Assembly (NCBI RefSeq): GCF_900115925.1
Contig: NZ_FOYF01000007.1
Span: forward strand, 1 to 56,639
Length of the DNA: 56,639 bases
DNA from: Bacillus sp. cl95
GTDB taxonomy: Bacteria > Bacillota > Bacilli > Bacillales > Cytobacillaceae
Direction: 5' to 3'
Part shown: positions 8,113-15,505 of the stretch, piece after piece
Layout: every line of letters begins with the position of its first letter
Position numbering within the stretch: position 1 is the stretch's first letter
Translations under genes and position numbers: made by a program
Notes under the pieces: model-generated
The model's database searches: none
What the model saw: the letters and a program-made list of their open reading frames with translations, nothing else
What the model was told of the DNA's origin: nothing

Positions 8113-8598
8113 TTAGTCATAGTACTTATCTAATATATCTATAATTTTCTTTCTGTTACTCATAAGCTTTTTCTTCTTATCAAATAACTCATTACTTAAC
8201 GGAACAAAGGTATCTTTGTTTTCTGGATCTAACTCAGCGTTAATTCGGAGGATATCTTCAATAACCGTAACATTTTCCATTACTATTTTCCTTAAATCAT
8301 TTGAATCTTCGTTTTTTAATACGTAACTTGAAACCCTTAACTTGGTATCTTCTATTTTCTTATTAATATCCGCCTTTTTGCATGAAAAAGCATTTTCAAG
8401 ATCACCTTCAAAAATACAGCTCATTACTGCATCTTCGGCAAGGAAATATGTATCATCCAGTGTTTCACGGAAAGCCCACATTTCTTCAGATTTTGCAGTT
8501 TCTTTAAACGAATAGATAAGTATTCCAGTAATAATAATTACTAATGTAGCAAAGATTCCTAAAATAATTTTCAAAATTGGTTTCTTTTTATTTTTCAT
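8113..8598 (-). CDS. Hypothetical membrane-anchored protein
   Basis: The start is ATG 8598 behind AGGGGGA, giving 161 residues. The frame continues open to 8811 and there encodes two hydrophobic stretches, but without a ribosome site at its upper end. The chosen product has a Lys-rich N-terminus, one membrane span (ILKIILGIFATLVIIITGILI) and an extracellular helical domain of about 125 residues with two Cys (AVMSCIFEGDLENAFSCKK) that could form a disulfide. The family is not recognised. The following 420 bases to the patatin gene hold only that open extension and an A/T-rich leader. Confidence 0.6.
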   Translation of the reverse strand: MKNKKKPILKIILGIFATLVIIITGILIYSFKETAKSEEMWAFRETLDDTYFLAEDAVMSCIFEGDLENAFSCKKADINKKIEDTKLRVSSYVLKNEDSNDLRKIVMENVTVIEDILRINAELDPENKDTFVPLSNELFDKKKKLMSNRKKIIDILDKYYD

Positions 8599-9021
8599 TT
8601 TTATCCCCCTTCTGTACCTTCTAAGTTGTTGATCAACAAATACTAATATTATTATAGAATTACAGTAAAATCCATATAAAATGGAAACAAATGCATAAGA
8701 AGATTGCAAGAAATGAATCAAAATGAGAATGAAGACTAAAGTTCCCCATACATAGAATAGAAGGCTTCCAAAGTATTGGAAGCCTATTTGTCTATTAGTA
8801 CTCTTCACCATATATTTAATAGGTCTCTTTCCTCATAACTCCGATGCTCATTCATCATATGTTGTTTGTAGCGGCTTATTTAAGAATTATGAACAGCTAA
8901 GACATTCATTCTAAATTCTAATTTTATCCTATAATGTTATTTAATAGTGAGAGACCTTGTAATAAAATGAATGTAACAGTAGGAATATTGGACTGTAATT
9001 CTTAAAGAACGGTGACCTTAT

Positions 9022-9981
9022 ATGAAAAGAATAGGATTGGTGTTATCAGGTGGCGGAGGGAAGGGTGCCTATCATATTGGAGTTTGGAAGGCGTTAAGAG
9101 AATTTGGCGTTGAACAAAACGTTAATGCGGTAGCAGGTACTTCCGTTGGGGCATTAAATGCAGCACTATTTTTGCAAGGTAACTTAGAGGTAGCAGAAAA
9201 AGTGTGGTTGCAAATCAGTCCCGAAAAAATCTTAACTCCTAATCCGAAAAATATTATAGCGCAAGCATTGAAATATGTTCCTTCTCCACTAACACAAATA
9301 TTTGCAAAATTTAGTGGGAAAATAGTCGGGCATGGATGGTTTTCAAGGGCTGGATTACTGAAAATCATTCGTGGTGATGTAGACCTATCTAAGGTCTCTA
9401 CTTCCCCAATTACTACCTTTTCCACCTGTCTTAATGCTAGAACATTAAAAGTAGAGTATTTTCCATTAAACTATCAAGAAAGGGAAAAAATAGAATCTAT
9501 TTTACTTGCTTCTTCTGCGATTCCCTTTCTATTCGATGCGGAAAAGATAGAAGGTGTACCATATTGGGATGGTGGTTTCCCATATTTTGGAGATAATATT
9601 CCAATACAGCCCCTTTATGATCATGGCTGTGATTTTATTTTCGTTATACATTTAAATCAATCAGAAATGATTGATGTTAAAAAGTATCCAAAAGCACAAA
9701 TTGTTGAAATTGTTCCTCAGGATTCTCAAGGTGGTTTTATCAACGGTACTTTAGACTTTACTCCTTCGGGTTCTAGAAGAAGAATGGAACAAGGTTATCA
9801 AGATACGATCAGAATCCTTAATCCGATATTTGATATGGCAAGTACACAACTGAATGTAGCTAATAGATTGTATAAATTAAAGGCTAGTGAACTGAGTTTT
9901 AATGCCAAACGAAGAGAATTATTAAATGAGAGAGCGGAATTTAAAAATGAAACACATCGTTTGTTAGAAGATATGAGTTAA
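9022..9981 (+). CDS. Patatin-like phospholipase
   Basis: A 319-residue cytosolic acyl hydrolase of the patatin/RssA type. All active-site elements are present: oxyanion-hole loop LSGGGGKGAY (residues 8-17), nucleophile elbow GTSVG (Ser at 41) and the DGG of YWDGGFPYFGDN carrying the catalytic Asp. The family uses a Ser-Asp dyad to cleave acyl chains from membrane lipids. There is no signal peptide. The last 70 residues are helical and charged. The next gene begins 13 bases after the stop, so they form an operon. Patatins also act as membrane-attacking effectors in some anti-phage systems such as CBASS, but no nucleotide cyclase is nearby, so housekeeping lipid turnover is equally possible. 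Confidence 0.9.
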   Translation: MKRIGLVLSGGGGKGAYHIGVWKALREFGVEQNVNAVAGTSVGALNAALFLQGNLEVAEKVWLQISPEKILTPNPKNIIAQALKYVPSPLTQIFAKFSGKIVGHGWFSRAGLLKIIRGDVDLSKVSTSPITTFSTCLNARTLKVEYFPLNYQEREKIESILLASSAIPFLFDAEKIEGVPYWDGGFPYFGDNIPIQPLYDHGCDFIFVIHLNQSEMIDVKKYPKAQIVEIVPQDSQGGFINGTLDFTPSGSRRRMEQGYQDTIRILNPIFDMASTQLNVANRLYKLKASELSFNAKRRELLNERAEFKNETHRLLEDMS

Positions 9982-9994
9982 GGGAGATGGAACT

Positions 9995-11581
9995 GTGGAA
10001 AAATTATTGGTGTTGTCTAAGAGATTGGAAGTTTCTGAGACAGATCGAGTGGAAATTGATTTACTGATTGACAATACGATTGCATTACATAAAGACAACG
10101 CTTCTATGATTAATAAACTGACGTTTGATTCAGTAACAGCTTTAGCTGCCAGTGAGGGAAGAGCAAAGGAGCTAGCCAAACAAGGGTTTATTAAGCGCCA
10201 CTGGAACAACTTTACCGGTAAAAACCAAAAGCTTAGAGCCCAAATCGACGCTGACATTGCAAAAACACAATATGCATCTCAGCAAACCATTCAAAAGCTT
10301 GCAGAACAAAACCTTCTTACATTTGATTTAGTAACAGCGGTTAATAATAAGCTAAATACGATTGTTTTAGAAATGGATGAAGAATTTAATCAAATATACA
10401 AAATGTTAGGTGCTTTTTTCAAGCAAACCCGTTCGGATATTGTGATGCTAGAAGCACGGCTAGATAAGGTGGAACGAAATCTCGAATTATTGCATTGGAA
10501 TGCCACGATCGAATACCAGGTGTATGACGGTAGAGAATATGCAATGTTATCTGATGAAGAGAAAATCGTGTGCATTGCAAATGATTTCTTACGTAGAACC
10601 AAAGGTAGTTGGTCTACTGCGGATCTCATGCTGTTAAAATCCGCTCTTGGTGAAATTGGGTTGCCAATCAAACAAGTAATTTCAGCTCACCAATTCTATG
10701 GTTATTTAATTGATCATCCAAAGTTGATGGATAGACTGTTTGAAGAAGTTTCTTTAGATGGCCTTCAAAGGATTGAACCTTATGAAGCATCGATTATTAA
10801 GGGTGTGGAGAAGGTATCAAAACTAAATGCAGATGAAAAATACATAATTGAAACCGTGATGGCTCAATTTGAATCTGCACAAGTACCTTATAATGAAAGA
10901 GATATCCAACTATCAATGGTACACCATTACTTAAAGAACATGGCCTATATCAATACAGACATCGAAGTAAACTTATTTGATTTTGTTGTGGAGTTACTTG
11001 TCAATCTAAAAATGGTGAACGAATCGGTTTTTTATGATTTAGAGGTTCCAGAGGAAGTGGAAACTGAGCAGGGGAATGTGGAAGAATATGATGTTGTGTT
11101 ATTTACTTATGGTAATGACAAATATCAATTAATAAAAGAATTAAAAAACGTACTATCGATTCCATTAGCAGAGGCACGAGAACTAGTTACTAGTTTACCG
11201 GCAACGATCATGTCCCAGGGAACGATGGAAGAAGCAGATGAAGTATTGGCTAGTGTTCAATCTCTTGGTGCCTTGGCAAGAGTAAAAACAGTCATTGATA
11301 CCTATCATGCCGTTAGGGCGCCTGGGGAAGGGAAACTGTATTTGGATAACGGTAACCCTCATCAAATGATTAGCTTTGGAGATAATAAGAAATTTGTAGC
11401 AATTGGAGATCACGTTAAGGCCGATGCCACCGTGGCAGTCATTCATAAAATGGGAAGTAGTTTTATTTATGAAAAAACACATGTATTAGGAGGGATATCA
11501 GGAAAAGTAGTTGAGATTATTGCTGAACATAAACAAGAAGTTCAAAAAGGCGATCTTATTATGGTATTAAGAATAGAGTAG
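9995..11581 (+). CDS. Patatin-linked protein: helical region, L7/L12-like domain, biotinyl-like domain
   Basis: GTG start with AAGGGAGATGG just upstream; 528 residues. Residues 1-165 are helical and coiled-coil-prone. Residues 166-360 are a mixed region I do not recognise. Residues 363-436 align closely with the C-terminal domain of ribosomal protein L7/L12: EEYDVVLFTYGNDKYQLIKE, then ALAEAREL-type LAEARELV and the final GALARVKTV. Residues 442-527 read like a biotinyl/lipoyl barrel: VAIGDHVKADATVAVIHKMG, then GGISGKVVEIIAEHKQEVQKG, ending DLIMVLRIE. The usual MKM lysine site is not preserved, so modification is doubtful. The L12 fold binds GTPases on the ribosome. A regulator or scaffold for the patatin is inferred from the operon. 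Confidence 0.8.
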   Translation: MEKLLVLSKRLEVSETDRVEIDLLIDNTIALHKDNASMINKLTFDSVTALAASEGRAKELAKQGFIKRHWNNFTGKNQKLRAQIDADIAKTQYASQQTIQKLAEQNLLTFDLVTAVNNKLNTIVLEMDEEFNQIYKMLGAFFKQTRSDIVMLEARLDKVERNLELLHWNATIEYQVYDGREYAMLSDEEKIVCIANDFLRRTKGSWSTADLMLLKSALGEIGLPIKQVISAHQFYGYLIDHPKLMDRLFEEVSLDGLQRIEPYEASIIKGVEKVSKLNADEKYIIETVMAQFESAQVPYNERDIQLSMVHHYLKNMAYINTDIEVNLFDFVVELLVNLKMVNESVFYDLEVPEEVETEQGNVEEYDVVLFTYGNDKYQLIKELKNVLSIPLAEARELVTSLPATIMSQGTMEEADEVLASVQSLGALARVKTVIDTYHAVRAPGEGKLYLDNGNPHQMISFGDNKKFVAIGDHVKADATVAVIHKMGSSFIYEKTHVLGGISGKVVEIIAEHKQEVQKGDLIMVLRIE

Positions 11582-11651
11582 TAGCTGAAGTAGCTAAATC
11601 GTCTCGTAATGATAAGTGGCTTGGAAGCCCATAGTAATATTCGAATAAAAC

Positions 11652-11683
11652 TAAAAAAGGCCTTCAAATTAATGGCCTTTTTT
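11652..11683 (+). terminator. Rho-independent terminator
   Basis: AAAAAAGGCC pairs with GGCCTTTTTTT around an A/T loop. It ends the patatin operon. Confidence 0.9.
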
Positions 11684-11689
11684 TGGTTT

Positions 11690-11990
11690 AGTATTGCTAT
11701 GGTCTTTGAGGCATCTCCACTCCCAGTTCTGCCAGTTGTTCCTGGGCTCCTTGCTGGGTGATGGTATCGTTTCGGTCTTGTTCCATAATCGATTGAGCTT
11801 TTCACGTGTTTCCTAATCTAGAGTGGATAACATATCCCCAGGGTTTCCTTTTCCTCGAGGTATTTGCTCTCCGCCTGGACCTCCCATTCCACCGGGACCA
11901 TGACTTTTTGGTGTGGTGACTCCTGATTCATCCAGCCGCTAAAGCACCTGTAACTTCAATAAAAACGATTAAGGAGTAACCTACTCCTTT
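11690..11990 (-). pseudogene. Decayed gene for a small Gly/Pro-rich protein
   Basis: Read leftward, one frame gives MGGPGGEQIPRGKGNPGDML followed by a stop. A shifted frame then gives KAQSIMEQDRNDTITQQGAQ and EQLAELGVEMPQRP with its own stop. The pieces are in the order expected of one small secreted-type protein with a short helical repeat (a style seen in YckD/DUF2680-like proteins), broken by a stop and a frameshift. No intact start or ribosome site is left. Confidence 0.5.
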
Positions 11991-12004
11991 TTTGATGACA
12001 TTTG

Positions 12005-12205
12005 TCAACCACCTTCTATGCAAGTCGCAGTAGAACTACCGACAACTGAATTTAATTCTTGAAGTAGTGAAGATAAAAGTTCGTTTTGTACCACTGTTTC
12101 TATGGATTGTTTTGTAAGTGGTACTTTATACTTTTTGAAAACATCTGCCGTATCTCCCCAAACATTAACAATTGATTTTGGCGACATATTAGATTGAATG
12201 ACCAT
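12005..12205 (-). CDS. Small DUF542-like protein
   Basis: A 66-residue protein with a perfect AAGGAGG upstream of ATG 12205. Its core SPKSIVNVWGDTADVFKKYKV recalls the N-terminal DUF542 domain of iron-sulfur repair proteins (ScdA/RIC family), in which a helix pair ends in a Cys motif. Here the usual CC is replaced by VPLTKQ, and the only Cys is in the C-terminal TCIEGG. A metal or thiol role is therefore uncertain. It is alone and divergent from the ArsR operon. I consider it a real gene because of its start site and conserved-looking helices. Confidence 0.7.
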   Translation of the reverse strand: MVIQSNMSPKSIVNVWGDTADVFKKYKVPLTKQSIETVVQNELLSSLLQELNSVVGSSTATCIEGG

Positions 12206-12400
12206 TTCAACGTCCTCCTTTTTGCTTTATTTTAGTATACCTATCTTTCACTATCTTGCTTCGTTATCAAAATAAGAGATGACTACCGTAAAAGGATTCT
12301 CTGTTCATCATTCAATTTACTTCGTCTAATTAAAAACCTTCTTAAACAGACAGCCATCATTTGGTCACATATTTTCAATTGAAAATTTTCTAAATAGAAG

Positions 12401-12450
12401 TTGCATTATGTCTTTTTTTGTTTTATAGTTAACCGCATGGTTAACTATAA
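12401..12450 (+). promoter_or_regulatory. Promoter and perfect operator over the ArsR start; predicted leaderless
   Basis: TTGCAT (12401-12406) and TATAGT (12424-12429) are spaced by 17 bases. The start codon at 12437 lies only 7 bases after the -10, so the message would begin at or next to the AUG, and no Shine-Dalgarno is present. A perfect 12-bp inverted repeat (TTATAGTTAACC at 12423-12434, GGTTAACTATAA at 12439-12450) with a 4-base centre covers the -10 and the start codon, as expected of an autoregulatory ArsR operator. Confidence 0.8.
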
Positions 12451-12799
12451 TAATAACAACCTTGACCAAGTCTTTTCAGTCTTATCAGATCCAACAAGAA
12501 GAGCCATCATCCAAGAACTATCTAAGGGTGAGAAAACAGTAAAAAAATTAGCAGAACCTTTTGATATGTCTTTACCTGCATTTTCAAAGCACATGAAGGT
12601 TTTAGAAACTGCAGGGTTAGTTTCATTCAGAAAGGTGGGAAGATATAAGTTTTATTATCTTCACCCAAATACGATTTTTGGGGCTACAAAATGGCTAAAT
12701 GACTTACAGTCATTTTGGGAAGGTCAATTATCAAGTTTGGAAAAGTATTTATTAAATGAAGAAGAAAATGGAGGAAATAAAAATGATCACAATGAATGA
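12437..12799 (+). CDS. ArsR-family transcriptional repressor
   Basis: A 120-residue winged-helix protein starting at ATG 12437. An upstream in-frame TTG would lie before the predicted transcript start. Family blocks are DQVFSVLSDPTRRAIIQEL, the recognition helix LPAFSKHMKVLETAGLVSF, and the wing RKVGRYKFYYLHP. The metal-site Cys of classical ArsR/SmtB members are absent, so the signal is not a soft metal. ArsR proteins of this subgroup are commonly encoded next to AHSA1/SRPBCC genes, as here. It overlaps the next gene by 17 bases. It should bind the perfect inverted repeat over its own promoter and repress the operon through 14.78 kb. Confidence 0.9.
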   Translation: MVNYNNNNLDQVFSVLSDPTRRAIIQELSKGEKTVKKLAEPFDMSLPAFSKHMKVLETAGLVSFRKVGRYKFYYLHPNTIFGATKWLNDLQSFWEGQLSSLEKYLLNEEENGGNKNDHNE

Positions 12800-13235
12800 A
12801 GTACATGATTTTACTTTACAATTAAATCACACTTATCCTGTGAAAAGAGAACGAGTTTTCGGTGCATGGGTAAAGCCAGAAGAGTTAAAGAAATGGTGGG
12901 GTCCTAAAGGATATCATACAACCATTGAAGAAATGGACGTAAAAGTACATGGGAAATATAAGTTCATTATGCAAAATCCAAATGGACAAAATCTTGTTCT
13001 TACAGGTCACTATTTAGAAATCACTCCTAATGAAAAATTAGTATTTACTTGGAAATGGGAAAATGGAAAGGCAGAATTTCCAACCACAAAAGTAACGATC
13101 GATTTCCGTGAGAATGGTGACTCAACTGAAGTGATCGTTACTCATACAGACCTTCCAAGTGAAGAAGAAGCTAAAAATCATAACCATGGTTGGACAAGTT
13201 CATTAGAAGGTAGCTTTAAAGAATATTTAGTATAA
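12783..13235 (+). CDS. AHSA1/SRPBCC-domain protein
   Basis: ATG 12783 follows ATGGAGGAAATAAAA inside the end of the ArsR gene, giving 150 residues. It has the helix-grip fold: LNHTYPVKRERVFGAWVKPE, KKWWGPKGYHTT, VHGKYKFIMQNPNG, YLEITPNEKLVFTWKW and the last helix GWTSSLEGSFKEYL. Bacterial members of this family (also called YndB/CalC-like) bind hydrophobic ligands in a deep cavity. Together with the ArsR regulator it probably senses or sequesters a small organic molecule. The length is normal and no defect is seen. Confidence 0.88.
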   Translation: MITMNEVHDFTLQLNHTYPVKRERVFGAWVKPEELKKWWGPKGYHTTIEEMDVKVHGKYKFIMQNPNGQNLVLTGHYLEITPNEKLVFTWKWENGKAEFPTTKVTIDFRENGDSTEVIVTHTDLPSEEEAKNHNHGWTSSLEGSFKEYLV

Positions 13236-13322
13236 CGTAAAAAAGTAAGATTAACGAATATAAATATTAGATTTTATTTTGATGAATTTAGTCGATTTTT
13301 TCGAAGAAACTAAGGACTTATA

Positions 13323-13738
13323 ATGATAAACATGCCACATCAAATCATGATTAACGCAACTCCTGAGAAAGTATATGAAGCCATTACCACTACAGAAGGT
13401 ATTAAAGGCTGGTGGTCAACCGATGCTAAATTTGAACCACAAGTAGGGAGCATTGCAGAAGTTGCTTTCTATAACCGTAAAGCTATTTTCCAACTGCATA
13501 TAGATCGACTTGAACCTGGTAAATTAGTGGAATGGGCGGCTCAGCATGATATGCCAGCATGGAAAGGCACAAAAATTCGATTCGATTTGAGTGTAAATGA
13601 AAACGGAGCAACGATTGTAAACTTTAATCATTCTGGATTTGAGTCTATGGAAGGACCAATACAACATGGGGTTCATTTATGTACATTCTGAAGCAATATG
13701 TTGAAGGTAAAAACCCAGGTGCATGGCATCAGGCATAA
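13323..13738 (+). pseudogene. Second SRPBCC-domain gene, frameshifted near its end
   Basis: The frame from ATG 13323 runs normally for an SRPBCC protein (MINATPEKVYEAITTTEGIK, GWWSTDAKFEPQVGS, FQLHIDRLEPGKLVEWAA) to about 13665, then ends in an atypical HLCTF at 13691. In another frame the DNA continues WGSFMYILKQYVEGKNPGAW with a stop at 13738, exactly the expected C-terminal helix. The switch lies at the GGGG run near 13670. This is a one-base frameshift, either real or a sequencing error. The upstream ribosome site is weak (AAGGAC). It sits between the first SRPBCC gene and the DinB genes in the same operon. Confidence 0.8.
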
Positions 13739-13766
13739 TTATTGAACAAGATACGGAGGAACGATA

Positions 13767-14237
13767 ATGGATAAAATCTTTGAACAACTTCAATTTTTTC
13801 GTGGGTTCACATTAAGTAACTTACAAAAACTAGAAAAAGAACATGCTGACATCCAACCAACTGGTTTTAGCAACACACTTCGTTGGAACTATGGACATAT
13901 TTTAACGGCCTATGAAGGATTAGTATTTCAACTTGCTGGAAAAGAAAGTAAGCTAGACCCGAAATACATGCAATTATTTAGTCAAGGTACCAGACCAAGT
14001 GAGTGGACGACTGATGCTCCTTCATTAGAGGAAATTGCCGGAGAGCTTGATAAACATGGAAAATTAATTGTTGAGACATTCCAAAATTCGCTGGATGAAA
14101 AGTTGTTGCAACCATTTGTTGTTTCTGGAGAGCATAAACTAGAAACAGTACGCGATGCATTAATATTCTGTATCTGGCATGAAGGATTACATCAAGGTGT
14201 TATTAATGGGTTAACACGAGTTGTGACTACAAAATAA
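13767..14237 (+). CDS. DinB-like metalloprotein
   Basis: A 156-residue four-helix-bundle protein of the DinB/YfiT type, with CGGAGG 8 bases before the ATG. Metal-ligand His candidates sit in RWNYGHILTAYE and in the C-terminal IWHEGLHQGVING. The family binds a divalent metal and includes thiol transferases using bacillithiol or mycothiol. It is 29 bases downstream of the frameshifted SRPBCC gene and followed by a close paralogue, so it is part of the ArsR-controlled operon. A role in detoxifying the compound bound by the SRPBCC proteins is inference. Confidence 0.85.
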   Translation: MDKIFEQLQFFRGFTLSNLQKLEKEHADIQPTGFSNTLRWNYGHILTAYEGLVFQLAGKESKLDPKYMQLFSQGTRPSEWTTDAPSLEEIAGELDKHGKLIVETFQNSLDEKLLQPFVVSGEHKLETVRDALIFCIWHEGLHQGVINGLTRVVTTK

Positions 14238-14296
14238 TTTGCTCCTATTTTCTATACAATTATAGTTTCGATGAAATTAATTTCGGAGGTAGTTAG

Positions 14297-14782
14297 ATGA
14301 ATACTGAAAAGCAATTAATACAGTTTGAAGTGATTCGAGCAATTACAATCAAATCAATCGAATCGATTACAGAGGAAATAGCTGATGAAATGCCAGCTGG
14401 GTACAAAAATACAATTCGCTGGAATCTTGGTCATATTATAGCAGTAGCAGACGCTTTTTTATTTAACTTCGCTGGAATACCGATGTATTTATCTCCTGAG
14501 CATTTTGAAATGTTCAAATCAGGTTCTAAACCAGCTGATTGGACAACACAACCACCTAGTTTAGAGGAACTAACTGGTATGTTTAAAGGTCAAATAGATC
14601 ACATAAAAAAACATCTTGAAGGTCGTTCTTTTGAAGAAAAAACAAAAAACACTTTTAATTTATATGGAAATCCTCAAGAAACTCTTGGAGAAGTTTTAAG
14701 TTTCTGCCAATATCATGAGGGATTCCATCTGGGATATATTAATGGACGAACGACTAAAACACTTAAGCGTGCTCTTATCTAA
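14297..14782 (+). CDS. DinB-like metalloprotein, paralogue of preceding gene
   Basis: A 161-residue protein with TTCGGAGGTAG before the ATG. It shares the plan of its neighbour: IRWNLGHIIAVADAFLFNFA, the GSKPADWTTQPPSLEEL block matching GTRPSEWTTDAPSLEEI, and the C-terminal His motif YHEGFHLGYINGR. The two clearly arose by tandem duplication. It is the last gene of the ArsR operon, followed by REP-like repeats and a terminator. The biochemical activity is not known; bacillithiol-dependent transfer is known for some family members. Confidence 0.85.
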   Translation: MNTEKQLIQFEVIRAITIKSIESITEEIADEMPAGYKNTIRWNLGHIIAVADAFLFNFAGIPMYLSPEHFEMFKSGSKPADWTTQPPSLEELTGMFKGQIDHIKKHLEGRSFEEKTKNTFNLYGNPQETLGEVLSFCQYHEGFHLGYINGRTTKTLKRALI

Positions 14783-14790
14783 CGATAATA

Positions 14791-14839
14791 AGGTGCCTAA
14801 TAAGGTGCCTGACCCCACATACGGTTTGATGGTAAAGAT
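14791..14839 (+). repeat. REP-like repeat, one truncated and one full copy
   Basis: A short AGGTGCCTAATA (14791) is followed by the fullest left-hand copy, AGGTGCCTGACCCCACATAC with GGTTTGATGGTAAAG after it (from 14803). It begins 8 bases after the DinB stop. Confidence 0.85.
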
Positions 14840-14842
14840 TGC

Positions 14843-14873
14843 AGGAGAAGTGTTTGCGCACTTCTCTTTTTTG
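14843..14873 (+). terminator. Rho-independent terminator
   Basis: GAGAAGTGTTTGCGCACTTCTC folds into a short-loop stem followed by TTTTTT. It ends the ArsR operon. Confidence 0.92.
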
Positions 14874-14952
14874 TTCTGAATCAGTACCAAGCGCATCGAA
14901 GAAAGCCAATCGTTTCCTGCGCGCTTTTTCTTATGCTTGTCTTGGTTGAACA

Positions 14953-14996
14953 GGGTGCATTTAGCTTCTTCTGTTATAAAAAAGCTAAATGCACCG
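14953..14996. repeat. Inverted repeat in a 630-base non-coding stretch
   Basis: GGTGCATTTAGCTT pairs with AAGCTAAATGCACC around a 16-base loop. It lies in 14874-15505, where I see no convincing gene. A second stem, TTTCTAATTG with CAATTAGAAA (15426-15453), sits about 55 bases before the giant secreted protein. Confidence 0.6.
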
Positions 14997-15505
14997 TTCA
15001 TCTGATTAATCTACATGTTATAACTTCTTGCCTCATTGATCATGACAAAGTCCTTTTTACAAAGCTCCGGTGACATCTTCAAGTCTATTTCTCTCACATA
15101 AATGGAAGGGATTGAACCAAGTTGTATGTGGGCAGGCTGGCGATTTATCTGAGAAGATACAGAGCTTATGGGCGGAATTGAGCATGACAGGCCGCATATG
15201 GCAATCGCCTAGGAGAGTTTTAGAAGATAAATGTGGTAATTCTCAAGGTCCTTCATTCAGTTTCAAAAAAGTTCTTTATACAGATTCAACATTGCTGTTT
15301 TGGGTTTATACCTAAAATTTTCAAAAAGTGTATAATATTAATATGTTAATTATTGGATTGAGTAGGTAGTTTAAAGCTTTAATATTTTGGCGGTTTCCTA
15401 AGTAATCCTTATAGAATATGTATTTTCTAATTGTAATTTTGCAATTAGAAAGGGTATTCAGTTGTTGATAAATCAATTTTAAAGATTGTGAAAAGGAGTT
15501 TTAAC

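Noticed and set aside
8599-8811. N-terminal extension of the 8113 gene with two hydrophobic segments
   Set aside because: The ribosome site AGGGGGA lies at the internal ATG 8598, and none lies at the upper end.
9022-9981. Patatin as a CBASS effector
   Set aside because: No CD-NTase, ubiquitin-like or sensor gene is nearby, and the partner gene is unlike any CBASS component.
15070-15315. 81-codon open frame before the giant secreted protein
   Set aside because: No ribosome site, no recognisable domain and odd composition; left as non-coding.
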